Shown here one piece after another: positions 11,497 through 19,943 of a DNA stretch of 64,000 bases. The notes below the pieces were generated by a model. That model saw only the letters and a list, made by a program, of their open reading frames with translations, did not search any database and had not been told where the DNA came from. The position numbers and the translations under genes are program-made. Origin of the DNA: Flavobacterium caeni (lineage in GTDB: Bacteria > Bacteroidota > Bacteroidia > Flavobacteriales > Flavobacteriaceae); NCBI RefSeq assembly GCF_900101895.1, contig NZ_FMVF01000012.1, positions 50,584 to 114,583 of the forward strand, given 5' to 3'. Numbering within the stretch: position 1 is the stretch's first letter; the number at the start of each line of letters is the position of its first letter.

Positions 11497-11535
11497 CGCA
11501 AAGTCCGCGAAGTTTTCGCAAAGTTTGCAAAGTTT
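11497..11535. repeat. CGCAAAGT-type repeat between paaJ and paaZ
   Basis: Degenerate copies of CGCAAAGT (CGCAAAGTCCGCGAAGTTTTCGCAAAGTTTGC) fill the 51-base gap. A related copy lies at 15682-15725 before paaD. I know repeats of this type from other Flavobacterium intergenic regions. Confidence 0.6.
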
Positions 11536-12736
11536 ATGTTCTTTCGATAATCACTGCGTAGCCTTGTCCGACGCCGATGCACATGGTCACGAGTGCGTAT
11601 TTTTTTCCTGTCAATTGCAATTCAAGCGCCGCCGAATAAGCGATTCTTGCGCCGGTTACACCCAGCGGATGCCCAATGGCAATGGCACCGCCGTTTGGGT
11701 TAATGCGCGGATCGTCGTCCTTCAAGCCGAGTGCACGAACGCAGGCGATGCTTTGCGCGGCAAACGCTTCGTTGAGTTCGATGATGTCGATTTGGTCCAA
11801 CGTCAAGCCTGCTTTTTCGAGCGCTTTTTTGGTCGCTTCGACCGGGCCGATGCCCATAATTCTTGGCTCGACGCCTACCACGGCCGAACTGACGATTTTG
11901 GCCAGCGGTTTCAGGTTGTATTTTTGGACCGCTTTATCGGATGCAATCAACACCGCCGCTGCTCCGTCGTTGAGGCCCGATGCATTGCCCGCCGTGACGC
12001 TGCCGTTTGCCCGGAACGCGCCGCGCAATTTGGCCAGCCCTTCCATCGAGCTGTTCGGCTTGACGAATTCGTCTTTGGCAAAAACAATCGGATCGCCTTT
12101 GCGTTGCGGAATTGCTATCGGAGCGATTTCTTTGGCGAGTCGTCCGTTTTCTTGCGCCTTGGCCGCTTTTTGTTGGCTATTCAAAGCGAATTTGTCTTGG
12201 TCTTCGCGCGAAATCTGGTATTGGTCGACGAGATTTTCGGCGGTTTCGCCCATCGCATCGACGCCGTACATTTCCTTCATTTTTGGATTGATGAAACGCC
12301 ATCCAAAGCTCGAGTCGTACATTTTGCTATCGGTACCGTACGCCGACGACGGTTTGGAAACGACCAGCGGCCCACGTGTCATGTTTTCGACCCCACCCGC
12401 AATGAACAAATCGCCGTCGCCTGCCTTGATCGCACGGTTGGCGTGGATCACCGCAGACAAGCCCGAAGCGCACAATCGGTTGACGGTTTCACCGGGTACG
12501 GTTTGCGGCAAACCAGCCAAAAGCAACGACATGCGTGCAACATTTCTATTGTCTTCGCCCGCTTGGTTCGCGCAGCCGAAGATCACGTCGTCGTAGGCGT
12601 CGCTTGGAATTTCAGGGTGTTTGCTTGCCAGGGCTTTGATGACGTGTGCGCCCAAATCGTCGGCGCGCACCGCCGCTAAAGTTCCTTGGTAATTGCCGAT
12701 GGGCGTTCGGACGCCGTCTATGATGTAAGATTCCAT
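11534..12736 (-). CDS. paaJ: 3-oxoadipyl-CoA / 3-oxo-5,6-dehydrosuberyl-CoA thiolase
   Basis: Thiolase that releases acetyl-CoA and then succinyl-CoA plus acetyl-CoA at the end of phenylacetate degradation. The 400 residues match PaaJ/PcaF (401 in E. coli). The acyl-enzyme Cys is C89 in NRLCASGL. GGAIAIGHPLGVTGAR holds the catalytic His, and the C-terminal CIGVGQG holds the proton-shuttle Cys. NGDGDLFIAGG-type and NMTRGPLV segments fit the PcaF subfamily. It lies within the paa operon between paaI and paaZ, flanked by repeat elements on both sides. Confidence 0.94.
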   Translation of the reverse strand: MESYIIDGVRTPIGNYQGTLAAVRADDLGAHVIKALASKHPEIPSDAYDDVIFGCANQAGEDNRNVARMSLLLAGLPQTVPGETVNRLCASGLSAVIHANRAIKAGDGDLFIAGGVENMTRGPLVVSKPSSAYGTDSKMYDSSFGWRFINPKMKEMYGVDAMGETAENLVDQYQISREDQDKFALNSQQKAAKAQENGRLAKEIAPIAIPQRKGDPIVFAKDEFVKPNSSMEGLAKLRGAFRANGSVTAGNASGLNDGAAAVLIASDKAVQKYNLKPLAKIVSSAVVGVEPRIMGIGPVEATKKALEKAGLTLDQIDIIELNEAFAAQSIACVRALGLKDDDPRINPNGGAIAIGHPLGVTGARIAYSAALELQLTGKKYALVTMCIGVGQGYAVIIERT

Positions 12737-12740
12737 AAAA

Positions 12741-12807
12741 ATTCAAATTCCAAATTCCAAATTCCAAATTCCAAGGTTGACGATTGGAATTTGGTGCTTG
12801 GAATTTT
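12741..12807. repeat. ATTCCAA-repeat hairpin between paaI and paaJ
   Basis: Tandem ATTCCAAA heptamer/octamer units (12741-12775) face TTGGAATTTGG units (12783-12807), so the two arms can pair around a ~7-base loop. The hairpin fills the 75-base gap. A close relative, including the GACGATTGGAATTTGG arm start, is at 20588-20676. Confidence 0.75.
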
Positions 12808-12811
12808 ATTA

Positions 12812-13216
12812 TTAACTCCAATTGCGGTCGCTTCGGTAAACCGTTCCTTTGAACAACGCGACGAGCGTATCTTCTTTCTTGATCTTAATGCTATAAAACC
12901 CAAACTTGTTTTTGACCGAATTCTCGAATGCAGTCGCCGTAATCACATCGCCTTCCTTCAACGACTCGATGTGGTTGATGGCCGTATCGATGCTCACCGA
13001 TTGTTTGCCATGCGAATTCGACGCAAAGGCCAGTGCACTGTCGGCAATCGCATAAGTGATCGCGCCGTGGGCGATGCCGAATCCGTTGAGCATGTCTTTG
13101 CGGACGGTCATCGATAATGTACAACTGCCTTCCGAAATGTCCTCGACGACAATCCCAAGCCATTGGCTAAAGGCATCGTTGTCAAACATTTTATGTACGA
13201 TTTCACGCGGTGTCAT
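12812..13216 (-). CDS. paaI: PaaI hotdog-fold acyl-CoA thioesterase
   Basis: Hydrolyses hydroxyphenylacetyl-CoA and other dead-end CoA esters, freeing CoA. The 134 residues carry the PaaI signature NGFGIAHGAITYAIADSALA, with H50-G51 and the catalytic-site D59. Length agrees with the family (~140). The start ATG shares one base with the paaH stop (TGATG on the minus strand), a translational-coupling arrangement. Confidence 0.94.
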   Translation of the reverse strand: MTPREIVHKMFDNDAFSQWLGIVVEDISEGSCTLSMTVRKDMLNGFGIAHGAITYAIADSALAFASNSHGKQSVSIDTAINHIESLKEGDVITATAFENSVKNKFGFYSIKIKKEDTLVALFKGTVYRSDRNWS

Positions 13217-14364
13217 CAGAAGAACGTTTTGTTTTCGGTTTTCATTTTTCGCAAAATCGGACTGCAGCGATAGCGGTCTTCGCGGTACTCGTCATACAAT
13301 CCGTCGAGTGTTTTCACACACCAATCGATGCCCATTTCGTCTGCCCACGCGAGCAAGCCTTTCGGATAGTTGACGCCCCTGGTCATGGCGTTGTCGATGT
13401 CTTGCGCCGAACCGATCTGCAAAAACAGCGCATCGGCAGCCTCGTTGATGAGCATCGCGAGCACGCGTTCAAAAATTTGTTTTCCCAGCGCTTGATTCTC
13501 GTCGGGCGCAGGTAAATCTTTCGCATAATCGTAAAATCCACGGCCCGATTTTCTTCCTAAAAAGCCCGCTTCGAGCAGTCTTTTTTGCGTAAACGATGGC
13601 TTGTATCTCGGGTCGAAATAAAACGATGTGAACACGGTTTCGGTGACCACATAGTTGACATCGTGCCCGATAAAATCCATAAGTTCAAACGGGCCCATCC
13701 TGAAACCGCCAAAGGTTTTCATCGCCCAGTCGATGGTGGCAAAATCGGCTTGGCCTTCTTCGTAAATGCGCAACGCTTCGCCATAAAACGGACGCGCAAC
13801 ACGGTTGACGATAAACCCCGGCGTGTCCTTGGCAACCGCCACGGTTTTCTTCCAGCCTGCAATGGTTTGAACGGTTCGCGTGTGTACTTCGCTGCTTGTT
13901 TGCACCGCCGGAATCACTTCGACGAGTTGCATCAGCGGCGCCGGATTGAAAAAATGGATCCCGATGACGCGTTCCGATTTTTTGACCGAAGCGGCAATCG
14001 ACGCGATTGAAAGCGACGAGGTATTCGATGCGAGAATGGTATTTTCTGACACTATGCTTTCTAAATCGGCGAACAGCTTGCGTTTGATGTCGAGGTTTTC
14101 GACAATGGCTTCGATGACCAAATCGGCGTCAGCCAATTCCTCGAGCGCCGATACAAACGAAAGGTTGCCCCAGATTGCGTCGCGCGCGCCCGCATCGATT
14201 TTGCCTTTTTCGAGCAAGGTCGTGAGCGTTTTTTCAAGACCGGCCGCACTTTTGTCGAGCGCATTTTGGTTGTTGTCGTAGATTTTTACCGCGCAACCCG
14301 CCGTGGCCGCAACTTGTGCGATGCCGCTGCCCATGGTGCCCGATCCGATTACTGCTACGTTCAT
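13216..14364 (-). CDS. paaH: 3-hydroxyadipyl-CoA dehydrogenase
   Basis: NAD+-dependent oxidation of 3-hydroxyadipyl-CoA to 3-oxoadipyl-CoA. The Rossmann motif GSGTMGSGIA begins at residue 7, and HFFNPAPLMQLVEVIP (about 143-158) contains the catalytic-domain His. Two C-terminal helical 3HCDH segments follow (around 185-280 and 295-375). At 382 residues it is shorter than E. coli PaaH (475) but longer than single-domain forms. It starts exactly one base after the paaG stop and overlaps paaI by one base. Confidence 0.93.
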   Translation of the reverse strand: MNVAVIGSGTMGSGIAQVAATAGCAVKIYDNNQNALDKSAAGLEKTLTTLLEKGKIDAGARDAIWGNLSFVSALEELADADLVIEAIVENLDIKRKLFADLESIVSENTILASNTSSLSIASIAASVKKSERVIGIHFFNPAPLMQLVEVIPAVQTSSEVHTRTVQTIAGWKKTVAVAKDTPGFIVNRVARPFYGEALRIYEEGQADFATIDWAMKTFGGFRMGPFELMDFIGHDVNYVVTETVFTSFYFDPRYKPSFTQKRLLEAGFLGRKSGRGFYDYAKDLPAPDENQALGKQIFERVLAMLINEAADALFLQIGSAQDIDNAMTRGVNYPKGLLAWADEMGIDWCVKTLDGLYDEYREDRYRCSPILRKMKTENKTFF

Positions 14365-15144
14365 TTAGTTTCCTTTAAAATTGGGGGTTCTTTTTTCGAC
14401 GAATGCGTTGACGCCTTCGTTGTAATCGTGTGATTGGCTGGCCTCGATTTGCCAGATCGATTCGAGCGCGAGCTGTTGGTCTAAATTGTTGTTCATCGAT
14501 TCGTTGAGCAATTTTTTGGTGAGCCCGATGGCTTTGGTGGGCATGTTGGCGAGCGTTTCGGCGAGTTTCTGTACGTCAGATTCGAACGATTCCGCTGCGA
14601 ATGTTTTGTAAATCATGCCCATTTGCAACGCCTCGAGCGCCGATACTTTGTCGCCGAGCATCATGAGGGCCGCCGCTTTTTGGAATCCAATCAAACGCGG
14701 CAAAAAGAAGGTTCCCGCGCTGTCCGGCACGAGTCCGATTTTGCTGAACGCCTGGATGAACGCCGCATTTTCTGACGCCACGACGATATCGCAAGCCAAA
14801 GCGATATTGGCCCCTGCCCCTGCAGCCACGCCATTGACCGCGGCCACAACTGGTTTTTCTATGTTGCGGATGCGCGAAACGATCGGGTTGTAATGTTCCT
14901 CGAGGATTTTCTTGAAACCCGGCATGAGCTCGGGCGTGGTGACTTCTTTCAAATCCTGCCCGGCGCAAAACGCTTTGCCTGCACCCGTGATCACGATGGC
15001 GCGTACGTCGGTGTCATGAGCACATTCATCCAGCTTGGACTGCATGTCGAGTGCCATTTCGCGGTTAAAGCTGTTGAATACCTCGGGGCGGTTCAGTGTG
15101 ATGAATCCTATATTATTTTCAATCTTTAAAAGTATCGAAGACAT
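14365..15144 (-). CDS. paaG: 1,2-epoxyphenylacetyl-CoA isomerase (PaaG)
   Basis: Crotonase-superfamily isomerase that converts ring-1,2-epoxyphenylacetyl-CoA to oxepin-CoA. KAFCAGQDLKEV is the oxyanion-hole region, GVAAGAGANIALACDI the helix-cap region, and KIGLVPDSAGTFFLPR carries the PaaG-type Asp (D136 in E. coli PaaG) in place of hydratase glutamates. 259 residues against 262 in E. coli. It is directly abutted by paaH and follows paaD after 31 bases. Confidence 0.92.
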   Translation of the reverse strand: MSSILLKIENNIGFITLNRPEVFNSFNREMALDMQSKLDECAHDTDVRAIVITGAGKAFCAGQDLKEVTTPELMPGFKKILEEHYNPIVSRIRNIEKPVVAAVNGVAAGAGANIALACDIVVASENAAFIQAFSKIGLVPDSAGTFFLPRLIGFQKAAALMMLGDKVSALEALQMGMIYKTFAAESFESDVQKLAETLANMPTKAIGLTKKLLNESMNNNLDQQLALESIWQIEASQSHDYNEGVNAFVEKRTPNFKGN

Positions 15145-15175
15145 TCATTTAAAATTTAAAATTCAACATTTAAAA

Positions 15176-15676
15176 TTATTTAAGGCATTTAAAATAATCG
15201 AAAGGCTCCTGGCAATCTTGACACTGAAAAAACGCCTTACATGCCGTCGATCCAAATTGGCTGATCATTTTGGTATTGTGTGACCCGCACTGCGGACATT
15301 TGACTATTTTTTGGTTGCCGAGCAAAGCGGCGATGTCGGCTTCGGGTTCGAGCGGTGGCGCGATACCATATTTTTCGAGCGCGTTGCGGCCTTTCTCGGT
15401 AATCCAATCGGTGGTCCAGGCGGGCGACAAAACCAGGTTAACTTTGGCCTCGATACCGTTGTCGCGCAGCGCTTTTTTAATGTCGTCGCCAATGACGTCC
15501 ATCGCGGGACAGCCGGAATAGGTTGGCGTAATCGTGACCTCAGCAATATTGCCGTTCATTTCTGCCGAACGCACGACGCCCATGTCCATGATCGACAGCA
15601 CCGGAATCTCGGGGTCTGAGACCGTGGCGAGGATTTCGGCGAGTTGGGGTTCGATATGGATATTTGTTGTAGTCAT
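15176..15676 (-). CDS. paaD: PaaD, Fe-S/diiron maturation protein of the PaaABCE epoxidase
   Basis: A 166-residue PaaD: an N-terminal MIP18/SufT-type domain (ATVSDPEIPVLSIMDMGVV; TPTYSGCPAMD with its conserved Cys) and a C-terminal zinc-finger-like part with CPQCGSH and CQDC. It is thought to help assemble the Fe-S centre of PaaE. The ATG at 15676 opens MTTTNIHIEPQLAEIL; the longer frame upstream reads through repeat DNA. Gaps are 31 bases to paaG and 287 to paaC. Confidence 0.93.
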   Translation of the reverse strand: MTTTNIHIEPQLAEILATVSDPEIPVLSIMDMGVVRSAEMNGNIAEVTITPTYSGCPAMDVIGDDIKKALRDNGIEAKVNLVLSPAWTTDWITEKGRNALEKYGIAPPLEPEADIAALLGNQKIVKCPQCGSHNTKMISQFGSTACKAFFQCQDCQEPFDYFKCLK

Positions 15677-15681
15677 TTTTA

Positions 15682-15725
15682 TTTTACCGCAAAGTACGCT
15701 GAGTTCTTCGCAAAGCACACAGAGT
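15682..15725. repeat. CGCAAAGT-type repeat upstream of paaD
   Basis: ACCGCAAAGTACGC, TCTTCGCAAAGC and related degenerate units; same family as 11497-11535. Confidence 0.55.
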
Positions 15726-15746
15726 TTGTTTTGTTTGGGGTGCCCT

Positions 15747-15824
15747 AGCCCGGATAGTAGCGGAAATCCTTTTCGCTTCGCATGAGATTCCTCCTTACGT
15801 CGGAATTTAAAAAGCGAAAAGATT
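15747..15824. repeat. Flavobacterial dispersed hairpin element (AGCCCGGATAG...)
   Basis: AATCCTTTTCGCTT (15765-15778) and AAGCGAAAAGATT (15812-15824) form an imperfect inverted repeat, preceded by CTAGCCCGGATAGTAGCGGA. I recall similar AGCCCCGAT...GCGG.ATCCTTTT elements between genes of many Flavobacteriia; function unknown. It lies in the largest gap inside the paa operon. Confidence 0.5.
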
Positions 15825-15916
15825 ACTTCACTTAACTTTTATTTTCAAGCGGAGTTCAGTGAACTTCGTTTGCAGCGTACAGCAGGTTCCCGGCTCCTGA
15901 TTACAAACATCTTGCT

Positions 15917-15960
15917 CTTTCGTCATTCGTCTTTCGTCTTTCGTCTTTCGTCTTTCGTCT
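15917..15960. repeat. TTTCGTC heptamer tandem repeat after paaC
   Basis: About five near-perfect TTTCGTC units end three bases before the paaC stop codon. No facing arm is seen close by. Same 7-bp period as other repeats in the window, different sequence. Confidence 0.75.
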
Positions 15961-15963
15961 CCA

Positions 15964-16710
15964 TTACCAAGTCATGTTCGGGAACGTGCGCTGCATGTAC
16001 TGCATGTCTGCGAGCAAATACCCCATGTGCTCGGTATGGATGCCGTGTTTGCCGCCTTTTTGGAAATATTTCATTTCCGGGATGGCGAGCGTGCTTTCTA
16101 TTAATATTTCGTTTATTTTTTGGTAATAGTTGTCTTTTAATTTCGTGACGTCGACGCCGATGCCTTCAGAAACCATCGCTTGGTCGGCTTCGGTTTGGTG
16201 GAAGAGTTCGTCGGTGAACGTCCAGAGGTCGTTGATCGCGTTTTGCATGCGCTCTTTGCTTTCAGGTGTGCCGTCGCCGAGGCGTTTGATCCAATCGGAT
16301 GAAAAACGTGTGTGGTATTGCACTTCCTTGATGCATTTTTTGGCGATGGCCGACAGCGTTTCGTCTTGGCTCAGCTGCAATTCCTGGAGCAGCAACAGAT
16401 GGTAGACGTCGAATAAAAATTGACGCCCGATCGAATACGCAAAATCGGTGTTCGGCTGTTCGACGAGCAGCACGTTTTTGTATTCGCGTTCCGAACGCAA
16501 AAACGCAATCGTGTCTTCGGTCGCGTCGCCACCGAGGATTTGCGCCGCATATTGGTAATAGCTACGCGTTTGGCCGAGCAGGTCGAGCGAAATGTTCGTC
16601 ATTGCGATGTCGGTCTCGAGGTTCGGGCCGTGGCCGCAGAGTTCGCCGAGGCGTTGGCCCAGGATCAGTGCGTTGTCGGCGATGCCGTAGAGGTATTGGA
16701 CGAGCTTCAT
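15964..16710 (-). CDS. paaC: PaaC, structural subunit of phenylacetyl-CoA 1,2-epoxidase
   Basis: Ferritin-like subunit that pairs with catalytic PaaA in the multicomponent epoxidase. 248 residues, the same as E. coli PaaC. MKLVQYLYGIADNALILGQRL at the start and HYHTRFSSDW-type helices (EVQYHTRFSSDWIKRLGDG) are characteristic. In this family the subunit has lost an intact metal site. The start lies directly at the end of a hairpin repeat (16710-16801) that fills the gap from paaB. Confidence 0.95.
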   Translation of the reverse strand: MKLVQYLYGIADNALILGQRLGELCGHGPNLETDIAMTNISLDLLGQTRSYYQYAAQILGGDATEDTIAFLRSEREYKNVLLVEQPNTDFAYSIGRQFLFDVYHLLLLQELQLSQDETLSAIAKKCIKEVQYHTRFSSDWIKRLGDGTPESKERMQNAINDLWTFTDELFHQTEADQAMVSEGIGVDVTKLKDNYYQKINEILIESTLAIPEMKYFQKGGKHGIHTEHMGYLLADMQYMQRTFPNMTW

Positions 16711-16801
16711 AGTCTTAAAGTCTTAAGGTCGTAAAGTCGTAAAGGCAGGTTGTTACGGTCACGATGCTTTTATGACCTTATGACTTTACGACTTTATGAC
16801 T
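16710..16801. repeat. Octamer-repeat hairpin between paaB and paaC
   Basis: Left arm of NGTCNTAA octamers (16710-16744) and right arm of TTTATGAC/CTTATGAC/TTTACGAC octamers (16771-16801) pair around a ~25-base loop. The element fills the whole paaB-paaC gap. It is nearly identical to the element at 17081-17173. Confidence 0.85.
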
Positions 16802-17081
16802 ACATGTGTTTGAGTTCTTCGGGCAATTCATAAAACGTCGGATGGCGATAAGCCTTGTCCTTCGCGGGTTCGAAAAACTCACCGTTGTTGTCGGGGTTCG
16901 ACGCCGTGATTGCCGACGACGGAACAACCCAGATGCTGACGCCTTCCATTCGTCTTGTGTAAACATCGCGCGCATTTTCGAGCGCCATCGTCGCATCGGA
17001 GGCGTGCAAACTTCCGCAGTGGCGGTGTTCGAGTCCGTTTTTACTTCTTACAAATACTTCCCAGAGTGGCCAATTTTTCAT
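16800..17081 (-). CDS. paaB: PaaB, small subunit of phenylacetyl-CoA 1,2-epoxidase
   Basis: Small bridging subunit of the PaaABCE epoxidase (93 residues; 95 in E. coli). MKNWPLWEVFVRSKNGLEHRHCGSLHA and VYTRRMEGVSIWVVPS are family hallmarks. Gaps to paaA (92 bases) and paaC (89 bases) are both filled by nearly identical hairpin repeats, an odd symmetry. Confidence 0.96.
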   Translation of the reverse strand: MKNWPLWEVFVRSKNGLEHRHCGSLHASDATMALENARDVYTRRMEGVSIWVVPSSAITASNPDNNGEFFEPAKDKAYRHPTFYELPEELKHM

Positions 17082-17173
17082 AGTCGTAAAGTCTTAAGGT
17101 CGTAAAGTCGTAAAGGCAGGTCATTCCGGTCACGATGCTTTTATGACCTTATGACTTTACGACTTTATGACTA
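17081..17173. repeat. Octamer-repeat hairpin between paaA and paaB
   Basis: Second copy of the 16710-16801 element: GTCGTAAAG/TCTTAAGG units on the left and TTATGAC/TTTACGAC units on the right, with the same GGCAGGT...CGGTCACGATGC loop. It occupies exactly the gap between paaA stop and paaB start. Confidence 0.85.
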
Positions 17174-18118
17174 TTATGCGGTTTCTAATTTATCTTGTTT
17201 CTCGGCGTAGGCCATCGCGGCGTCGCGCACCCACTTGCCTTTGTCCCACGCGTTGCGGCGTGCGTCCATACGGACTTTGTTGCACGGACCGTGGCCTTTG
17301 ACGACTTGCCAGAATTCTTCCCAATCCATGTCGCCGTAGTCGTAGCTTTTACGGTCTTCGTTCCATTTCAAATCGGGATCTGGAATAGTGAGCCCAAGCA
17401 GGTCGGCTTGCGGAACGGTTTGGTCGACGAATTGTTGGCGCAATTCATCGTTGGTTTTGCGTTTGAGTTTCCATTTCATCGATTGCTCGGTGTGGACAGA
17501 CTCGGCGTCGGTTGGGCCAAGCATCATCATCGACGGCCACCACCAGCGGTTGAGTGCGTCTTGCGCCATCGCTTTTTGCTCGGGTGTGCCGTTGCAAAGC
17601 GTGAGCATGATTTCGAAACCTTGGCGTTGGTGGAAACTTTCTTCTTTGCAGACACGGACCATCGCACGGGCGTACGGTCCGTAAGAAGTTGCGGTAAGCG
17701 GCACTTGGTTGATGATGGCCGCGCCGTCAACCAGCCAACCGATGGCGCCCATATCGGCCCAGGTGACGGTCGGATAGTTGAAGATCGACGAATATTTCGC
17801 CTCGCCCGAGTGCAATTGGTCGTACAATTCCTCACGCGAAATGCCCAAGGTCTCACACGCCGAATACAGGTACAATCCGTGGCCGGCTTCATCCTGGACT
17901 TTCGCCAACAAGGCTACTTTACGTCGGAGCGAAGGCGCGCGCGTAATCCAATTCCCTTCGGGCAACATCCCGACGATTTCGGAATGTGCATGCTGCGAGA
18001 TTTGGCGGATGTGCGTCTTGCGGTATTTTTCGGGCATCCAGTCTTTGGGCTCGATCTTCTCGTCATTGGCGATTTTTCTTTCGAATTCCGCTTCCAATTC
18101 TGCGATGTTTGCTTCCAT
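17174..18118 (-). CDS. paaA: PaaA, catalytic subunit of phenylacetyl-CoA 1,2-epoxidase
   Basis: Diiron oxygenase subunit that epoxidises the ring of phenylacetyl-CoA. 314 residues (E. coli 309). Diiron-ligand helices are visible: [16 protein letters not shown] holds an E..H pair, and [15 protein letters not shown] another E..H pair. [22 protein letters not shown] is a conserved N-terminal block. It follows paaE after 114 bases. Confidence 0.96.
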   Translation of the reverse strand: MEANIAELEAEFERKIANDEKIEPKDWMPEKYRKTHIRQISQHAHSEIVGMLPEGNWITRAPSLRRKVALLAKVQDEAGHGLYLYSACETLGISREELYDQLHSGEAKYSSIFNYPTVTWADMGAIGWLVDGAAIINQVPLTATSYGPYARAMVRVCKEESFHQRQGFEIMLTLCNGTPEQKAMAQDALNRWWWPSMMMLGPTDAESVHTEQSMKWKLKRKTNDELRQQFVDQTVPQADLLGLTIPDPDLKWNEDRKSYDYGDMDWEEFWQVVKGHGPCNKVRMDARRNAWDKGKWVRDAAMAYAEKQDKLETA

Positions 18119-18232
18119 ATTTCGTTGATTTAAGAAAACGAATTGCCTTACAGCTGCCTCATTTTCAAATTTCCAAATTTAACGAGCTTCGCGTCGTTCA
18201 GTTCGCCTGCGGCTCGGGTTCAAATTTTCAAA

Positions 18233-19306
18233 TTACACGGCGAAATCGACGACCACTTTCCCCGATGTCGGCACGGCCTGGCAACTCAGCACCAGGTTTT
18301 GCGCGACTTCTTTTTCGTCGAGTGCGTAATTGATCTTCATTTCTACGGTACCTTCGACGACCTTGCATTTGCAGGTCGAGCACACGCCGCCTTTGCACGC
18401 AAACGGCAAATCGGCGCCGGCTGCGAGTGCCCCGTCGAGTATGTTGTCGAAATCGTCATCCATGACAAAATGGAACTCCTTGCCCCCGTCGATGATGGTG
18501 ACTTCGGTGCCTTCGACTTTCTTTTCTAAAATCTGTTTGGTTCTTTGTTGATCGGCTTCGGAATGCCCCGTGTTAAACAATTCGAAGTGGATTTTATCTT
18601 TGGACAAACCGGCTTTGACGAGTTCGTCGCGGATCAGGAAAATCATCGATTCGGGTCCGCAGATGAAACATTCGTCGACCGCCGGCACGTCTATGATGCT
18701 TTTGGCGAGCGTCTGCAATTTCTCTTCGGTGAATCTTCCGTTGAGCAATTCGATGCTGCGGTGCTCCTTGGTCAGGAAATGAAAAATCTCGAGTCGGCCG
18801 AAATAGCGGTTCTTGAGTTGTTCGATTTCCTCCTTAAAGATAATCGATTTGACGCTGCGGTTCAAATAAAACAATTGGAATTTGCTGTCGGGTTCGAGCG
18901 CCAAGTGCGTTTTGATGATCGATAAAATCGGGGTGATCCCGCTTCCGGCGGCAAAAACGATATAATTCTTGGCTTTGTCGGGCGCGATGGGCGTGTTGAA
19001 AATCCCGTTGGGCGGCATGATGTCGAGCACATCGCCTTTTTTGACGTTTTCGTGTACATACGAAGAGAACAATCCGCCATTGATGCGTTTGACCGCGACC
19101 CGCCATTGGTCTTCGACGGGGCTCGAGCACAACGAATACGAACGACGCACATCCTGGCCGTCGATAAACGCGCGCAATGTCAGGTGTTGCCCGTGCGCAT
19201 ATTTGAATTCGTCCTTCAAATCGACGGGAATGTCGAACGACAAAACCGAGCAATCCTTGGTTTCCCTGTGAATGTCCTGGACCTTAATCGAATGAAACTT
19301 TGCCAT
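18233..19306 (-). CDS. paaE: PaaE, reductase of phenylacetyl-CoA 1,2-epoxidase
   Basis: Electron-transfer component feeding PaaABC from NAD(P)H through FAD and a plant-type [2Fe-2S] cluster. FAD-binding RRSYSLCSSP, NAD-binding GSGITPILSIIKT, and C-terminal cluster CKGGVCSTCKCKV plus LSCQ appear in the usual order; 357 residues against 356 in E. coli. The ATG at 19306 (MAKFHSIKVQDIHRET) is chosen because the promoter/operator region lies immediately upstream and would overlap a longer frame. First gene of the paa run. Confidence 0.94.
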   Translation of the reverse strand: MAKFHSIKVQDIHRETKDCSVLSFDIPVDLKDEFKYAHGQHLTLRAFIDGQDVRRSYSLCSSPVEDQWRVAVKRINGGLFSSYVHENVKKGDVLDIMPPNGIFNTPIAPDKAKNYIVFAAGSGITPILSIIKTHLALEPDSKFQLFYLNRSVKSIIFKEEIEQLKNRYFGRLEIFHFLTKEHRSIELLNGRFTEEKLQTLAKSIIDVPAVDECFICGPESMIFLIRDELVKAGLSKDKIHFELFNTGHSEADQQRTKQILEKKVEGTEVTIIDGGKEFHFVMDDDFDNILDGALAAGADLPFACKGGVCSTCKCKVVEGTVEMKINYALDEKEVAQNLVLSCQAVPTSGKVVVDFAV

Positions 19307-19315
19307 AAAAAACAG

Positions 19316-19347
19316 ACTAACAATTGTTAGTTTACTATGCAAATTTA
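19316..19347 (-). promoter_or_regulatory. paa operon promoter (-7) and palindromic operator
   Basis: ACTAACAATTGTTAGT at 19316-19331 is a perfect 16-bp palindrome nine bases upstream of paaE. Just upstream (minus strand) is TAAATTTG (complement of 19340-19347), a full match to the flavobacterial -7 consensus TAnnTTTG. The palindrome therefore covers the likely transcription start, which fits a repressor site. The adjacent TetR-family gene is the obvious candidate. No clear -33 TTTG was seen. Confidence 0.75.
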
Positions 19348-19370
19348 GTAATATTTTTTTAATGATAAAG

Positions 19371-19943
19371 TTAAATTATGCCCTCGAGCAAAACTTTCTT
19401 TAAGTTCGTTTTCAATACGTTAGCATTAAAATCCTTCTTCTTGCCGTACCAAAGATAAAGCGTACGGATGGTCGACAAAATCGAAAAAATGATGACTTCG
19501 GCGTTGTAAGCTGCAATCTCGCCGTCTGCAATACCTTTTTTGACGATGGCCCGAAAGATGTCTTCATATTCCTCGCGCATTTGTAAAAAATACTGCAATT
19601 CTGGCTTGGGCAAATGCATCCAGTCGTTGTTGAGCGACGCGAGCGCATCGGGGTTGCGCACGGTGATGTCGATGTGGAGTTGGATGACCTTTTCGATCTT
19701 CTCGACCGACGTTTCGCCTGAAGCCGCAATCGCGCGGATCGTTTCGGTGTATTCCTCGGCAATCGCAATGATCATCAAAACAAGTATTTCCTGTTTGGAT
19801 TTGATGTGGTTGTAAAGGCTCGCGGCCTTGATGTCCATGGCCTGCGCAATGTCGCGCATGGTCACGGCGCTGTAGCCTTTTTCCTTGAACAATCGCGCCG
19901 ATACGGTCACGATCTCGAGTTTTCTTTCAGAAGGTTTTTGCAT
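19371..19943 (-). CDS. TetR-family regulator, probable paa operon repressor
   Basis: A 190-residue TetR/AcrR protein. The helix-turn-helix lies in the N-terminal third (VTMRDIAQAMDIKAASLYNHIKSKQ); the all-helical C-terminus would bind an acyl-CoA-like ligand. TetR-type PaaR repressors control paa genes in other bacteria, with phenylacetyl-CoA as inducer; that role here is inferred from position and the palindrome in front of paaE. The start ATG overlaps the stop of the upstream DUF4230 gene by one base (TGATG). Confidence 0.85.
   Translation of the reverse strand: MQKPSERKLEIVTVSARLFKEKGYSAVTMRDIAQAMDIKAASLYNHIKSKQEILVLMIIAIAEEYTETIRAIAASGETSVEKIEKVIQLHIDITVRNPDALASLNNDWMHLPKPELQYFLQMREEYEDIFRAIVKKGIADGEIAAYNAEVIIFSILSTIRTLYLWYGKKKDFNANVLKTNLKKVLLEGII

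Noticed and set aside
15719..15963. A second promoter or missing paa gene in the paaC-paaD gap
   Set aside because: The gap holds only repeats and a hairpin; no clear TAnnTTTG element or coding frame was seen.
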